In this document: positions 1-7,716 of the stretch, in pieces
Numbering within the stretch: the first letter of the stretch is position 1
Layout: each line of letters begins with the position of its first letter
Translations under genes and position numbers: made by a program
Notes under the pieces: generated by a model
What the model saw: only the letters and a program-made list of their open reading frames with translations
Told to the model about the DNA's origin: nothing
Databases searched by the model: none
Assembly: GCA_963824705.1 (NCBI GenBank)
Contig: CAWGQE010000003.1
Coordinates: forward strand, 558,001 to 622,000
Direction of reading: 5' to 3'
From: VRUE01 sp963824705
Lineage (GTDB): Bacteria > Actinomycetota > Thermoleophilia > Solirubrobacterales > 70-9
DNA length: 64,000 nucleotides

Positions 1-2
1 TC

Positions 3-155
3 GAGTCCCAGCCCGCCAATGTGGGACGCCAGCGCTACCGGATCTTCGACGCGGCAACCGGCCTGGTCGAGGAGGGCTTCGTGAATGTCGCCGACATGGT
101 CGAGCGGCAGCCCTGGCTCGATGAGCGTCCCTTTCCGGTCGAGACCCTGGCATGA
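3..155 (+). CDS. C-terminal end of an unidentified protein (partial)
   Basis: An open frame enters from the left edge and stops at TGA 153-155, giving 50 visible residues that end in FPVETLA. The stop overlaps the ATG of the next gene (ATGA at 152-155), the usual sign of translational coupling, so it is probably the upstream member of an operon with the FAD oxidoreductase. The fragment is rich in acidic and aromatic residues and contains no motif I can assign. The family is unknown; only the reading frame and the coupling are supported. Confidence 0.6.
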   Translation, partial: ESQPANVGRQRYRIFDAATGLVEEGFVNVADMVERQPWLDERPFPVETLA

Positions 156-1567
156 GCGACGCGATCGTCGTCGGAGCGGGCCCCAACGGGCTCGCCGCAG
201 CGGCGACGCTGGCCACGCAGGGGGTGGGGGTGACGGTGATCGAGGCGGCGACGACGGTCGGCGGCGGCGCCCGCAGCAGCGAGCTGACCCTGCCGGGCCT
301 GCTGCACGATGACTGCTCGGCATCGCACCCCTTCGCGCCCGGCTCGCGAGCGCTGGCTCCGCTCGGCCTCGAGCGGCACGGCCTCGAGTGGGCCTGGCCG
401 GAGATCGAAGTCAGTCATCCTTTCGACGACGGCAGCGCCGCCGTGATGCACCGCTCGATCGAGGAGACCGCCGCCGGGCTCGGCCCCGCCGGACGCGCCT
501 GGAAGCGGCTCTTCGGTTCTTCGTCCCGCCACTTCGATGCGCTCGCCGAAGACATCATGCGGCCGCTCGCGCATCCGCCGCGCCACCCGCTCGCCCTCGC
601 CCGCTTTGGTCCGGCAGCGGCAGCGCCGGTTTCACTGCTTGCCCGCGCCCTTCCGACCCCGCAGGCGCGCGCCCTCTTCGGGGGCACCGCCGCCCACTCC
701 TTCAGCCCCTTCTCGCGGCCTTTCAGCTCCGCTGCCGGAATGGCCCTGACCTGCGCCTGTCACCGCAATGGCTGGCCCGTCGCCCGCGGCGGCTCGCAGG
801 CGATCTCAGATGCGCTCGCAGCGGTCGTGCGTGAGCACGGCGGCCGGATCGAGACCGGCCGGCCGGTGCGCACCCTGGACGAGCTCCCCGCCGCCGACGC
901 CGTGCTCCTCGACCTGGCTCCCCGTGCCGTCATCGAGCTCGCCGGTGCGCGCTTGCCGAGCCGGGTGGCGCGCGCCTACCGTCGCTACAAGCACGGCCCG
1001 GGCGCCTTCAAGGTCGACCTCGCGGTCGAGGGCGGGGTGCCCTGGACCGATCCGGCCTCGGGCCGGGCGGGAACCGTCCACGTGACCGGCTCCTTCGAGG
1101 AGACCGCCGCGAGCGAACGCGAGGTCAACCGCGGCCGGATACCTGAGCGACCCTTCGTCCTGCTCTGCCAGCAGTACCTCGCCGACCCCTCGCGCTCGCG
1201 CGGCGACGTCCACCCGATCTGGGCTTACGCCCACGTCCCTCACGGCTACCCCGGCGACGCGACCGAGGCGCTGCTCGACCAGGTCGAACGCTTCGCGCCG
1301 GGCCTGCGCGATCGCATCGTCGCCCGTCACGTTCGTTCCCCCGCGGATTTCGAGTCCTACAACCCCAACTACGTCGGCGGCGACATCATCACCGGCGCCA
1401 ACACGCCGCTGCAGTCGGTGTCCAGGCCCCGTGTCACCCTCGATCCGTACGCGACCGGCATCCCCGGCGTCTTCATCTGCTCGGCCGCCACCCCGCCCGG
1501 CGCCGGAGCCTCGGGGATGAGCGGCTTCAACGCGGCGCAGTCCGTGCTGCGCTCTCTCCACGCCTGA
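152..1567 (+). CDS. NAD(P)/FAD-dependent oxidoreductase, phytoene-dehydrogenase-like
   Basis: This 471-residue protein opens with a Rossmann FAD-binding motif, VVGAGPNGLAAAATL (about residues 6-20), followed by an acidic residue ending the second strand (VIEA). The C-terminus has the small-residue segment (PPGAGASGMSGFNAAQSVL) that closes the FAD site in the CrtI/PYROXD2-like amine-oxidase superfamily. Length matches that family. The family desaturates or oxidises isoprenoids and related hydrophobic substrates; no carotenoid genes lie nearby, so the substrate is open. The ATG overlaps the stop of the upstream partial gene. It may equally be a retinol-saturase-like or an orphan oxidoreductase. 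Confidence 0.8.
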   Translation: MSDAIVVGAGPNGLAAAATLATQGVGVTVIEAATTVGGGARSSELTLPGLLHDDCSASHPFAPGSRALAPLGLERHGLEWAWPEIEVSHPFDDGSAAVMHRSIEETAAGLGPAGRAWKRLFGSSSRHFDALAEDIMRPLAHPPRHPLALARFGPAAAAPVSLLARALPTPQARALFGGTAAHSFSPFSRPFSSAAGMALTCACHRNGWPVARGGSQAISDALAAVVREHGGRIETGRPVRTLDELPAADAVLLDLAPRAVIELAGARLPSRVARAYRRYKHGPGAFKVDLAVEGGVPWTDPASGRAGTVHVTGSFEETAASEREVNRGRIPERPFVLLCQQYLADPSRSRGDVHPIWAYAHVPHGYPGDATEALLDQVERFAPGLRDRIVARHVRSPADFESYNPNYVGGDIITGANTPLQSVSRPRVTLDPYATGIPGVFICSAATPPGAGASGMSGFNAAQSVLRSLHA

Positions 1568-1598
1568 TCGCCGCTCCGGGCCGAGGCCGGCGGTTGCA

Positions 1599-1604
1599 TA
1601 GATT
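1599..1604 (+). promoter_or_regulatory. -10 box of a probable leaderless promoter
   Basis: TAGATT fits TANNNT and lies 7 nt before ATG 1612 of the ABC ATPase. No spaced Shine-Dalgarno sequence exists, because the GGGGGAG run abuts the start codon. Confidence 0.45.
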
Positions 1605-1611
1605 GGGGGAG

Positions 1612-2376
1612 ATGAGCGCCCTCGACATCAAGGATCTGGCGAAGCGCTACCCGACCGGGGTCGAGGCGCTGCGCGGGGTCTCGCTGGAGATCAAGCCGGG
1701 GGAGCTGTTCGGCCTGTTGGGGCCCAACGGCGCCGGCAAGTCGACCCTGATCCACTGCACGACCGGGCTGGCGCAGCCGACCGGGGGCTCGATCCAGGTC
1801 TTCGGCCACGATGCGATCGACGACTACGGCCCGGCGCGGCAGGCGGTCGGGCTGGCGCCGCAGGAGGTCAACCTCGACTGGTTCCTCACCGTCGAGGAGA
1901 CGCTCGACTACCACGCCGGCTACTTCGGCATGCCCAAGCGGGAGCGGCGCGAGCGGACCAAGGAGCTGTTGGAGACCTTCTCGTTGACCGAGAAGCGCGA
2001 CGAACGAACTCGCACGCTCTCGGGCGGGATGAAACGGCGATGCATCCTGGCGCGGGCGATGATGCACCGGCCGCGCCTCTTGATCCTCGACGAGCCGACC
2101 GCGGGCGTCGACGTCGAGCTGCGACTCGAGCTCTGGCACTACGTGCAGCGGATCAATCAGGAGGGGACGACGATCCTGCTCACCACCCACTACATCGAGG
2201 AGGCCGAGCAGCTCTGCGACCGGATCGCCTTCATCAACGAAGGCCAGATCGTCGGCGAGGGCACCAGCGCCGCGCTGTCGGCCCGCTTCGGCGTCGACAA
2301 CCTCGAGGACGCCTACCTGGCGCTGGTCGGCCGCAAGGAGCTCTCGCGCTCGCACATCGAGGAGCCGGTGTTGTGA
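1612..2376 (+). CDS. ABC-2 type exporter, ATP-binding subunit
   Basis: A 254-residue ABC ATPase that powers export with the permease encoded next. It carries Walker A GPNGAGKST (37-45), the signature LSGGMKRR, Walker B LLILDEPTAG and the switch histidine in LLTTHY. The fold is of the DrrA/CcmA type used for drug, polyketide or polysaccharide export; the substrate cannot be read from the sequence. I chose ATG 1612 (MSALDIKDL) over an upstream TTG at 1594 because homologues begin here and the -10 box would lie between them. The TGA stop overlaps the GTG of the permease. Confidence 0.9.
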   Translation: MSALDIKDLAKRYPTGVEALRGVSLEIKPGELFGLLGPNGAGKSTLIHCTTGLAQPTGGSIQVFGHDAIDDYGPARQAVGLAPQEVNLDWFLTVEETLDYHAGYFGMPKRERRERTKELLETFSLTEKRDERTRTLSGGMKRRCILARAMMHRPRLLILDEPTAGVDVELRLELWHYVQRINQEGTTILLTTHYIEEAEQLCDRIAFINEGQIVGEGTSAALSARFGVDNLEDAYLALVGRKELSRSHIEEPVL

Positions 2377-3140
2377 GCGCCGCCCAGATCCGTTTCGCGA
2401 CGCTGTGGCGGCGCGAGGTCAACCGCTTCATGAAGATCAAGAAACAGACGCTCGGCGCACCGCTGCTGGAAACGTTCCTCTACATCTCGGTCTTCGGCGC
2501 CGCGCTCGGCTCGCGGGTCGGCGAACTGCACGGGATCGACTACGTCGTCTTCGTCATCCCCGGCCTGATCATGATGTCGTTCTCGATCAACGCCTTCGCC
2601 AACAACTCCTCCTCGATCCTGCAGCAGAAATTCCAGGGGGCGATCCAGGACCAGCTCTCCTCCCCTGCCTCGCCGCTGGAGCTGCTGCTCGCTTTCTCGC
2701 TCGGCGGCTTCATGCGCGGCCTGATCGTCGCGCTGCTGACCTTCATTGCCGCCTCGCTGCTGGTCGACCTGCCGGTCGACAACATCCTCGTCCTGATCCC
2801 GTCGCTGTTCCTGGTCGGCTTCTTCTTCTCGCAGTTGGGGGTGCTGATCGGCGTCCGCGCCGAACAGTTCGACGACGTCGCCTTCGCCCAGACCTTCGTC
2901 TTGCAGCCGCTGATCTTCCTCGGCGGCGTCTTCTACTCGGCGACCCTGCTGCCGCAGCCCTTCCAGACCCTGACCCACTTCAACCCGGTCTTCTACATGA
3001 TCAACCTGGTCCGCTACGGCTTCGTCGGCTACACCGAAGTCAGCATCGCGCTCTCGCTGCTGGCGCTGACTGGGGCCACCGGGGTGCTCTTCGCGGTCAA
3101 CCTGCGCCTCTTCTCGAAGGGCTACCGGCTACGCGCCTAG
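2373..3140 (+). CDS. ABC-2 type exporter, permease subunit
   Basis: A 255-residue integral membrane protein starting at GTG 2373, which overlaps the ATPase stop (GTGA) and so is translationally coupled to it. After a basic, cytoplasmic N-terminus (RREVNRFMKIKKQ) come about six hydrophobic segments typical of ABC2_membrane permeases (DrrB/NodJ type), with a LGGVFYSATLLPQPFQ loop before the last helices, characteristic of this family. It forms the membrane channel of the exporter with the upstream ATPase. Substrate unknown. Confidence 0.88.
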   Translation: MSAAQIRFATLWRREVNRFMKIKKQTLGAPLLETFLYISVFGAALGSRVGELHGIDYVVFVIPGLIMMSFSINAFANNSSSILQQKFQGAIQDQLSSPASPLELLLAFSLGGFMRGLIVALLTFIAASLLVDLPVDNILVLIPSLFLVGFFFSQLGVLIGVRAEQFDDVAFAQTFVLQPLIFLGGVFYSATLLPQPFQTLTHFNPVFYMINLVRYGFVGYTEVSIALSLLALTGATGVLFAVNLRLFSKGYRLRA

Positions 3141-3171
3141 GGCCTTCTGGGCGGGGGCCCGCACTGGACGC

Positions 3172-3200
3172 TTGATCGATGCCGCGCCAACCTTTACGGT
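3172..3200 (+). promoter_or_regulatory. sigma-70-type promoter of the cupredoxin gene
   Basis: TTGATC (3172-3177) and TACGGT (3195-3200) are separated by exactly 17 bp. Transcription would start near 3207 and give a leader of about 58 nt that contains the palindrome at 3233-3250. Confidence 0.5.
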
Positions 3201-3232
3201 TCCTGGTCGTTACTCGTTCTTAACCGTGCAGG

Positions 3233-3250
3233 GCGTCGCTCGAGCGACGC
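3233..3250. promoter_or_regulatory. perfect 18-bp palindrome in the cupredoxin leader
   Basis: GCGTCGCTCGAGCGACGC is a perfect palindrome ending 2 nt before the AAAGGA ribosome-binding site of the cupredoxin gene. It could be an operator, or an RNA hairpin that gates ribosome access. Confidence 0.4.
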
Positions 3251-3264
3251 AGAAAGGAATCAAC

Positions 3265-3834
3265 TTGAAGCAGATCCGTCTCGTTGCAGCGGCGACGGTC
3301 GTCGCTGCCCTCTGCGTGTCCGCATCGGCGTTCGCGGCGCCCTACGGCCCGCCGTCGTCGACCGCGACGCCTTCCGTTCCGACCGTCACCATCTCGGAAA
3401 AGGGTGGCCTTCACTTCGAAGCCCCGAAGACGATCGTCAATGGCGAAGAGCTCGCCGTGGTCAACACGACCAATCCCAAAAAAGTCGGGCCTCACACCTT
3501 CTCGCTGGTCACCAAGGGATCGATCCCGACCACGGCCAAAGGGCGCCAGCTCTGCTTCACGCCGAACCACATCTGCAAAGCGATCGCTTCCTGGCACGGC
3601 GTCAAAGGCAACGGGCCGGTGAAAACCAATCCGGTCGAAGCCGGTCCCGAAGGTTGGAGCACGCTCGGCAGCCTGACCAAGAAGGGCGACTCCTGGTTCA
3701 CCGGCACCAAACCAGGGAGCTCGTTCGAACAGAAAGTAAACGTCGACACCACGGCCGGCGCGTCGCGGATCTACTTCATCTGCGCGATCCACCCATGGAT
3801 GCACGGCACGATCAACGTGCTTCCCGGCGGCTAG
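3265..3834 (+). CDS. secreted cupredoxin (plastocyanin-like copper protein)
   Basis: A 189-residue exported protein. I place the start at TTG 3265, preceded by AAAGGA (3253-3258) at 6-nt spacing; it yields a signal peptide (MKQIRLVAAATVVAALCV, cleavage near AFA-APY). The mature part has the type-1 copper ligands: an early His in HTFSL and the C-terminal Cys-His-Met cluster FICAIHPWMHGTI. Cupredoxins shuttle electrons outside the membrane. It directly precedes, and overlaps, a multicopper oxidase gene, so it may pass electrons to or from that enzyme or buffer copper. Confidence 0.85.
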   Translation: MKQIRLVAAATVVAALCVSASAFAAPYGPPSSTATPSVPTVTISEKGGLHFEAPKTIVNGEELAVVNTTNPKKVGPHTFSLVTKGSIPTTAKGRQLCFTPNHICKAIASWHGVKGNGPVKTNPVEAGPEGWSTLGSLTKKGDSWFTGTKPGSSFEQKVNVDTTAGASRIYFICAIHPWMHGTINVLPGG

Positions 3835-5432
3835 CGACGGACGGTTCGCCACAAGTCTCACCGCGCCTGGGGCGCCGAGCTTTCCTCGGTGCCCTGGGTG
3901 GCGGTGCTCTTGCCGCGCTTCTTCCCTTCGACCCGCGGGCGAGCGAAGCGGCCCCGATCGCCGCGCGGTCGCGGCATGTCGCCGCCCCGGCGCCGTTTCG
4001 AGATCCCCTGCCGATCCCCGAAGAGCTGCGCGGAGAGAGGCTGCGGCTCCCGATCCGCGAGGCCGAGGTCCAGATCCTTCCCGGCCACCCGACGCGGCTG
4101 CGGACCTACGGCGGCACCTTCCCCGGGCCGACGATCAGGCGCCCCGCCGGCCGTAGGACGGAGGTCACCTTTCACCATCAGCTCCCCGCCTCGGTCGGCG
4201 AGCTGAGCGTCCATCTGCACGGCGGTCACAACCGCACCCAGTTCGACGGGCAGCCGGGTGGGCTGACCGCCTCGCATCCCAGGTCGTTCTACTGCGACAT
4301 CCCCCGCGGCCTTTCGCCGCGCAAGTCGGGCAACGACTTCCTGATCGAGCCGGGTGGGCGGAAAACCTACGTCTACGACCTGCGCGAGGACGGCCGCCCC
4401 GAACGGGCCGCGCTTCAGTGGTACCACGACCACCGCCTCGACCACACGGCCCGCAACGTCTGGCACGGGCTGGCGGGGATGTGGATCGTCGACGACGAGC
4501 TCGACGCTTCGTTGCCGCTGCCGTCGGGCGAGCGCGACATCCCGCTGATGATCGCCGACCGCAGCTTCGATCGTCACAACCAGCTCACCGATCCCTTCAC
4601 CGGGCTCCGCCCGCCGGCCGACGGCGTCGCCGGCCACCGGGTCCTCGTCAACGGCGCCTATATGCCCCATCATCGTGTGGCGGCGCAGCGTTACCGCTTG
4701 CGCCTGCTGAACGTCTCTGGCTTCCGCGCCTACAACGTCCACCTCTCCAACGGGGCGCCGATGATCCAGATCGGCACCGACAGCGGCCTGATGCCGAAGC
4801 CGGCGAGGCGTGGCCATATCCTGCTCGGCCCAGGCGAGCGGGCGGACTTGATCGTCGACTTCGCCGCCGCGGCAGGCGAGTCGGTGGAGCTGCGCAGCGC
4901 CCCTCGCCACGACGGCCACGACGGCGCCGGCTCGAGGCCCTACGTCGGCGCGCTGATGCAGTTCCGTGTCGGCGCGCGGCGGCTGCCTGACCGCACCAAG
5001 GTGCCGCGCAAGCTGCGTCCCCTGCCCGACTGGACCAGGCACGTCTCCCACAAGCCCGACCACACCTGGACGATCTCGATCGGCGGCCTCTTCAAGCCGA
5101 CCTGGTTGATCAACGGCAGGACCTTCAACCCGGCGCGCGCCGACGCTTTCCCGCGACTCGACTCGACTGAGACCTGGGAGATCGTCAACCACACCAGCGT
5201 CGCCCACATGATGCATCTGCACCACACCGACTGGTACCTATTGGCGCGCGACGGCAAGCCGCCGCCACCCTGGGAAGACTGTCTCAAGGAGACCTTCTTC
5301 CTCTACCCCGGCGAACGGATCCTCCTCGCCGGCCACTTCGCCGACTACACCGGCAAGTTCATCATCCACTGCCACATGCTCGACCACGAGGACCACGGGC
5401 TGATGAGCCAGTTCGAGGTCGTCAAGGCCTGA
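3795..5432 (+). CDS. Tat-exported multicopper oxidase
   Basis: About 545 residues with all four copper-binding blocks: HLHGGH, WYHDHR, the HMMHLHH block and the C-terminal HCHMLDHEDHGLM containing the type-1 Cys. The N-terminus has a twin-arginine export signal (GRRAFLGALGGGALAALL), so the folded enzyme is exported. The start is uncertain: ATG 3795 overlaps the cupredoxin by 40 nt, and I see no better ATG/GTG/TTG before the RR motif. The family oxidises phenols, Cu(I) or other substrates with reduction of O2 to water. Next to a cupredoxin and CutA, a copper-handling role is likely. The tail overlaps cutA on the other strand by 11 bp. Confidence 0.87.
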   Translation: MDARHDQRASRRLATDGSPQVSPRLGRRAFLGALGGGALAALLPFDPRASEAAPIAARSRHVAAPAPFRDPLPIPEELRGERLRLPIREAEVQILPGHPTRLRTYGGTFPGPTIRRPAGRRTEVTFHHQLPASVGELSVHLHGGHNRTQFDGQPGGLTASHPRSFYCDIPRGLSPRKSGNDFLIEPGGRKTYVYDLREDGRPERAALQWYHDHRLDHTARNVWHGLAGMWIVDDELDASLPLPSGERDIPLMIADRSFDRHNQLTDPFTGLRPPADGVAGHRVLVNGAYMPHHRVAAQRYRLRLLNVSGFRAYNVHLSNGAPMIQIGTDSGLMPKPARRGHILLGPGERADLIVDFAAAAGESVELRSAPRHDGHDGAGSRPYVGALMQFRVGARRLPDRTKVPRKLRPLPDWTRHVSHKPDHTWTISIGGLFKPTWLINGRTFNPARADAFPRLDSTETWEIVNHTSVAHMMHLHHTDWYLLARDGKPPPPWEDCLKETFFLYPGERILLAGHFADYTGKFIIHCHMLDHEDHGLMSQFEVVKA

Positions 5433-5748
5433 GATTTTCGCCGATCCAGGTGAGGTAGCCCGGGCTGCCGGCGACGATCGGCGTGGCGACTATCTCCGGC
5501 TCGTCGTAGGAGTGCAGCTCGCAGATCGCCGCCTCCAGTGCGGAGTAGCGCTCAGCGCTCGTCTTCGCCACGCACATCCACTCGGTCGAGCGCTCGACGG
5601 CACCCTGCCAGCGGTAGTGGCTGGCGATCGGGCCGACGACCTGCACGCAGGCGGCGAGGCGGCGCTCGACCAGCGCCATGCCGATCCGCTCGGCCTCCTC
5701 CTCGGAGGCCGTCGTGGTCGTCACCTGGAGATAGTCGGCCTTCGCCAA
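5422..5748 (-). CDS. cutA: CutA1 divalent-cation tolerance protein
   Basis: A 108-residue protein matching CutA over its whole length: VTTTTASEEEAERIG at the N-terminus, the RLAACVQVVGPIASHYRWQG core with the conserved Cys, and the Y-DEPEIVATPI strand near the end. CutA is a small trimeric protein linked to copper tolerance, though its molecular role is still debated. The start is TTG 5748, 9 nt after the stop of the SDR gene, so the two are probably one transcript. It converges with and overlaps the multicopper oxidase by 11 bp. Confidence 0.92.
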   Translation of the reverse strand: MAKADYLQVTTTTASEEEAERIGMALVERRLAACVQVVGPIASHYRWQGAVERSTEWMCVAKTSAERYSALEAAICELHSYDEPEIVATPIVAGSPGYLTWIGENLRP

Positions 5749-5757
5749 GGGAGTCGA

Positions 5758-6495
5758 CTACCCGTCTGTCTCTCTGTGGACCTCTATCGCGGCGGCTTGG
5801 TCGCGGGGACGGACGACGATCTCGTCGATGTTCACGTGGGACGGTTGGGCGACGGCCCAGCGGATGCACTCGGCGACGTCCCCGGCGCTCAGCGGGGTCA
5901 TTCCCTGGTAGACGCGACGGGCGGCCTCCTCGTCGCCGCCGAAGCGGACCAGCGAGAACTCGGTCTCGACCATGCCTGGCGCGACCTCGGTCACCCGCAC
6001 CGGCTCGCCGAGCAGCTCTAGACGCAGCACCCGCAGCATCGAGCGCTGGGCATGCTTGGCGGCGATGTAGCCGGCACCGCCGCGGTAGGCCTCGAAGCCG
6101 GCGATGCTGGTGATCGAGACGACGTGACCGTCTCCCGAGGCGATCAACCGCGGCAGCAGCGCCCGCGTCATCCGCATCGTCCCCAGCACGTTCGCCTCGT
6201 ACATCGTCCGCCACTTCTCCTCGTCGGCCTCGCCGAGCGGTTCGAGCCCATGCGCGCCGCCGGCGTTGTTGACCAGCACGTCGCAGCGGGGAACCCGGGC
6301 GACGAACTCCTCGACCGAGTCCGGATCGGCTACGTCGAGCGCGACGGCCTCGCCACCAACTTCGGCAGAGAGCTCTTCCAACCGTTCCAAGCGCCGCGCC
6401 CCGAGCACGACCTGGAAGCCGTCTCCCGCCAGGGCCCGCCCTGCAGCCGCGCCGATCCCACTCGAAGCTCCCGTAATTACGGCGACTTTTGCCAT
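5758..6495 (-). CDS. short-chain dehydrogenase/reductase
   Basis: A 245-residue classical SDR. It has the NAD(P)-binding motif TGASSGIG (9-16), the NNAGG motif, a catalytic Ser in SITSIAG and the catalytic YIAAK pair. The Arg-rich stretch after the first fold (GARRLERL) suggests NADP(H) preference. It resembles the YdfG/serine-3-dehydrogenase branch, but the substrate cannot be deduced. ATG 6495 is preceded by TAGGCT at 6509-6504 (minus strand) with an 8-nt gap, consistent with a leaderless start. cutA follows 9 nt downstream. Confidence 0.88.
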   Translation of the reverse strand: MAKVAVITGASSGIGAAAGRALAGDGFQVVLGARRLERLEELSAEVGGEAVALDVADPDSVEEFVARVPRCDVLVNNAGGAHGLEPLGEADEEKWRTMYEANVLGTMRMTRALLPRLIASGDGHVVSITSIAGFEAYRGGAGYIAAKHAQRSMLRVLRLELLGEPVRVTEVAPGMVETEFSLVRFGGDEEAARRVYQGMTPLSAGDVAECIRWAVAQPSHVNIDEIVVRPRDQAAAIEVHRETDG

Positions 6496-6503
6496 GCCGG
6501 ACG

Positions 6504-6509
6504 AGCCTA
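6504..6509 (-). promoter_or_regulatory. -10 box of a probable leaderless promoter (SDR-cutA)
   Basis: TAGGCT read on the minus strand lies 8 nt before ATG 6495; no Shine-Dalgarno sequence is present between them. Confidence 0.4.
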
Positions 6510-6612
6510 TCCACCTGGAGTGGGGAGAACTCGAGGCGCCCAGGACTTGAGCCTGGATGGAGACGACAACCCAGCGCCGCCCTGGCGTTTCCAGTCCCGT
6601 CCTGGGCGGAGT

Positions 6613-6618
6613 TATACT
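6613..6618 (+). promoter_or_regulatory. -10 box of a probable leaderless promoter (AbrB/VapC)
   Basis: TATACT is a near-perfect -10 and sits 7 nt before ATG 6626. It makes the upstream in-frame ATG at 6557 an unlikely start. Confidence 0.55.
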
Positions 6619-6625
6619 ACTAGGT

Positions 6626-6919
6626 ATGACTTATAAGGTGGGGCCAAAAGGGCAGGTCGTCATCCCCAAGCCGATCCGCGATCGCCTCGGGATCTCACCC
6701 GGTGACGAGGTCGTGGTCGAGCAGGATGGGAGAGACGTGCGAATCCGACTTCAGGCGGACGACGTTGAGGCGCGACGCAAGCGCATTCGCGCGCTACGCG
6801 GGATCTCAGCCGATACCCCAGGGCTCCCGGGCTTCGAGGCCGACAAGCAGGAGGAACGCGAACGCGAGCAGCGGAAGGATCGCGAACTCGAGCAGCTCTA
6901 TGGGCGGAGCCCCCGGTGA
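6626..6919 (+). CDS. AbrB/MazE-type (SpoVT-AbrB) antitoxin
   Basis: A 97-residue protein. Residues 1-45 form a swapped-hairpin AbrB DNA-binding domain (YKVGPKGQVVIPKPIRDRLG, then GDEVVVE). The C-terminal half is highly charged, as expected of the toxin-neutralising tail of an antitoxin. It is coupled to the PIN-domain toxin by a GTGA overlap at 6916-6919. I start it at ATG 6626, behind the TATACT box, and not at the earlier in-frame ATG. Antitoxins of this type repress their own operon. Confidence 0.88.
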   Translation: MTYKVGPKGQVVIPKPIRDRLGISPGDEVVVEQDGRDVRIRLQADDVEARRKRIRALRGISADTPGLPGFEADKQEEREREQRKDRELEQLYGRSPR

Positions 6920-7299
6920 AGGCGGTCTTGGATGCGTGGGCGCTGATTGCCTTCTTCGACGATGCGCCTGGCAGCGCGGCTCAGGTGGAGGCCCTGCTGG
7001 AAGAGGGCGAGGGGGTCGTCTGCTCGATCAACCTGGGAGAGGTTCTCTACCGGCAAACCCGCCTGGCCGGCGCCCGGGCGGCGCGCGAACGAGTTGCTGC
7101 CCTGCGCGACAATCTCAAGGTCGTCGATCCGGACTGGCAGCTCGTCGAGGCAGCCGCCGCGATCAAGGCGCCGGGCGGCCTCTCCTATGCCGATGCCTTT
7201 TGCGTTGCCACGGCGACGCGCCTCGACGCTCCTCTCTGGACCGGCGACCCGGAGATAATCGAGCTGTCCGGCGACCACGAGGTCGTCGATCTCCGCTAA
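6916..7299 (+). CDS. vapC: PIN-domain ribonuclease toxin, VapC family
   Basis: A 127-residue PIN-domain protein starting at GTG 6916, which overlaps the antitoxin stop. The four acidic residues of the metal site are present: D6 (VLDAWAL), E42 (NLGEV), D93 (YADAF) and D111 (WTGDPE), so it should be active. VapC toxins cut specific RNAs, often initiator tRNA or rRNA, when free of antitoxin. Length and gene order (antitoxin first) are standard for VapBC. Confidence 0.9.
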   Translation: MKAVLDAWALIAFFDDAPGSAAQVEALLEEGEGVVCSINLGEVLYRQTRLAGARAARERVAALRDNLKVVDPDWQLVEAAAAIKAPGGLSYADAFCVATATRLDAPLWTGDPEIIELSGDHEVVDLR

Positions 7300-7305
7300 G
7301 CGGGG

Positions 7306-7683
7306 CTACTCCCCGATCAGCTCTATGCGGTAGCCGTCCGGATCGCGGACGAAGCAGATGCGGTGGCCCTCGATGCGGCCGCCGGGGCGGTAGGGGGGCT
7401 TTTCGGGCTCGATGCCCTCCGCGGCCAGACCCTCCAGGGTGCCGTCGAGGTCGTCGACGGCGAGGGCGATGTGGTTGTAGCCGCTGCCGTGCTCGTAGGA
7501 ATCGATGCCATGGTTGTAGGTCAGCTCCAGGCGCGGGTCTTCGCCCGGCATGCCCATGAAGACGTTGATCGCCTCGTCGCCGATCGGCATTCGCGCGACC
7601 TCTTCGAAGCCGAGCTTCTCGTAGAACTCGACCGAGCGATCGATCTCGCCGATCCGGTAGCAGGTGTGGAGGAAGCTGGGCAA
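7306..7683 (-). CDS. gloA: glyoxalase I (lactoylglutathione lyase family)
   Basis: A 125-residue vicinal-oxygen-chelate protein, made of two beta-alpha-beta-beta-beta units. The expected metal ligands are visible: H6 (FLHTCYR), E53 (RLELTYN), H71 (YNHIALAV) and E121 (YRIELIGE). The DPDGYRIELI ending is typical of GloA. It isomerises the hemithioacetal of methylglyoxal and a thiol; in actinobacteria the thiol partner may be mycothiol and not glutathione. The start is TTG 7683. It is convergent with vapC, with only 6 bp between the stops. Confidence 0.88.
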   Translation of the reverse strand: MPSFLHTCYRIGEIDRSVEFYEKLGFEEVARMPIGDEAINVFMGMPGEDPRLELTYNHGIDSYEHGSGYNHIALAVDDLDGTLEGLAAEGIEPEKPPYRPGGRIEGHRICFVRDPDGYRIELIGE

Positions 7684-7702
7684 AGCGATCTACCCGGAAG
7701 GC

Positions 7703-7708
7703 TACTGT
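7703..7708 (+). promoter_or_regulatory. -10 box of a probable leaderless promoter
   Basis: TACTGT lies 8 nt before ATG 7717 of the alpha/beta hydrolase gene. Confidence 0.45.
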
Positions 7709-7716
7709 TTATCCGC

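Noticed and set aside
6557..6625. Upstream ATG 6557 for the AbrB antitoxin
   Set aside because: It lies upstream of the TATACT box, and the added residues do not fit the AbrB N-terminus.
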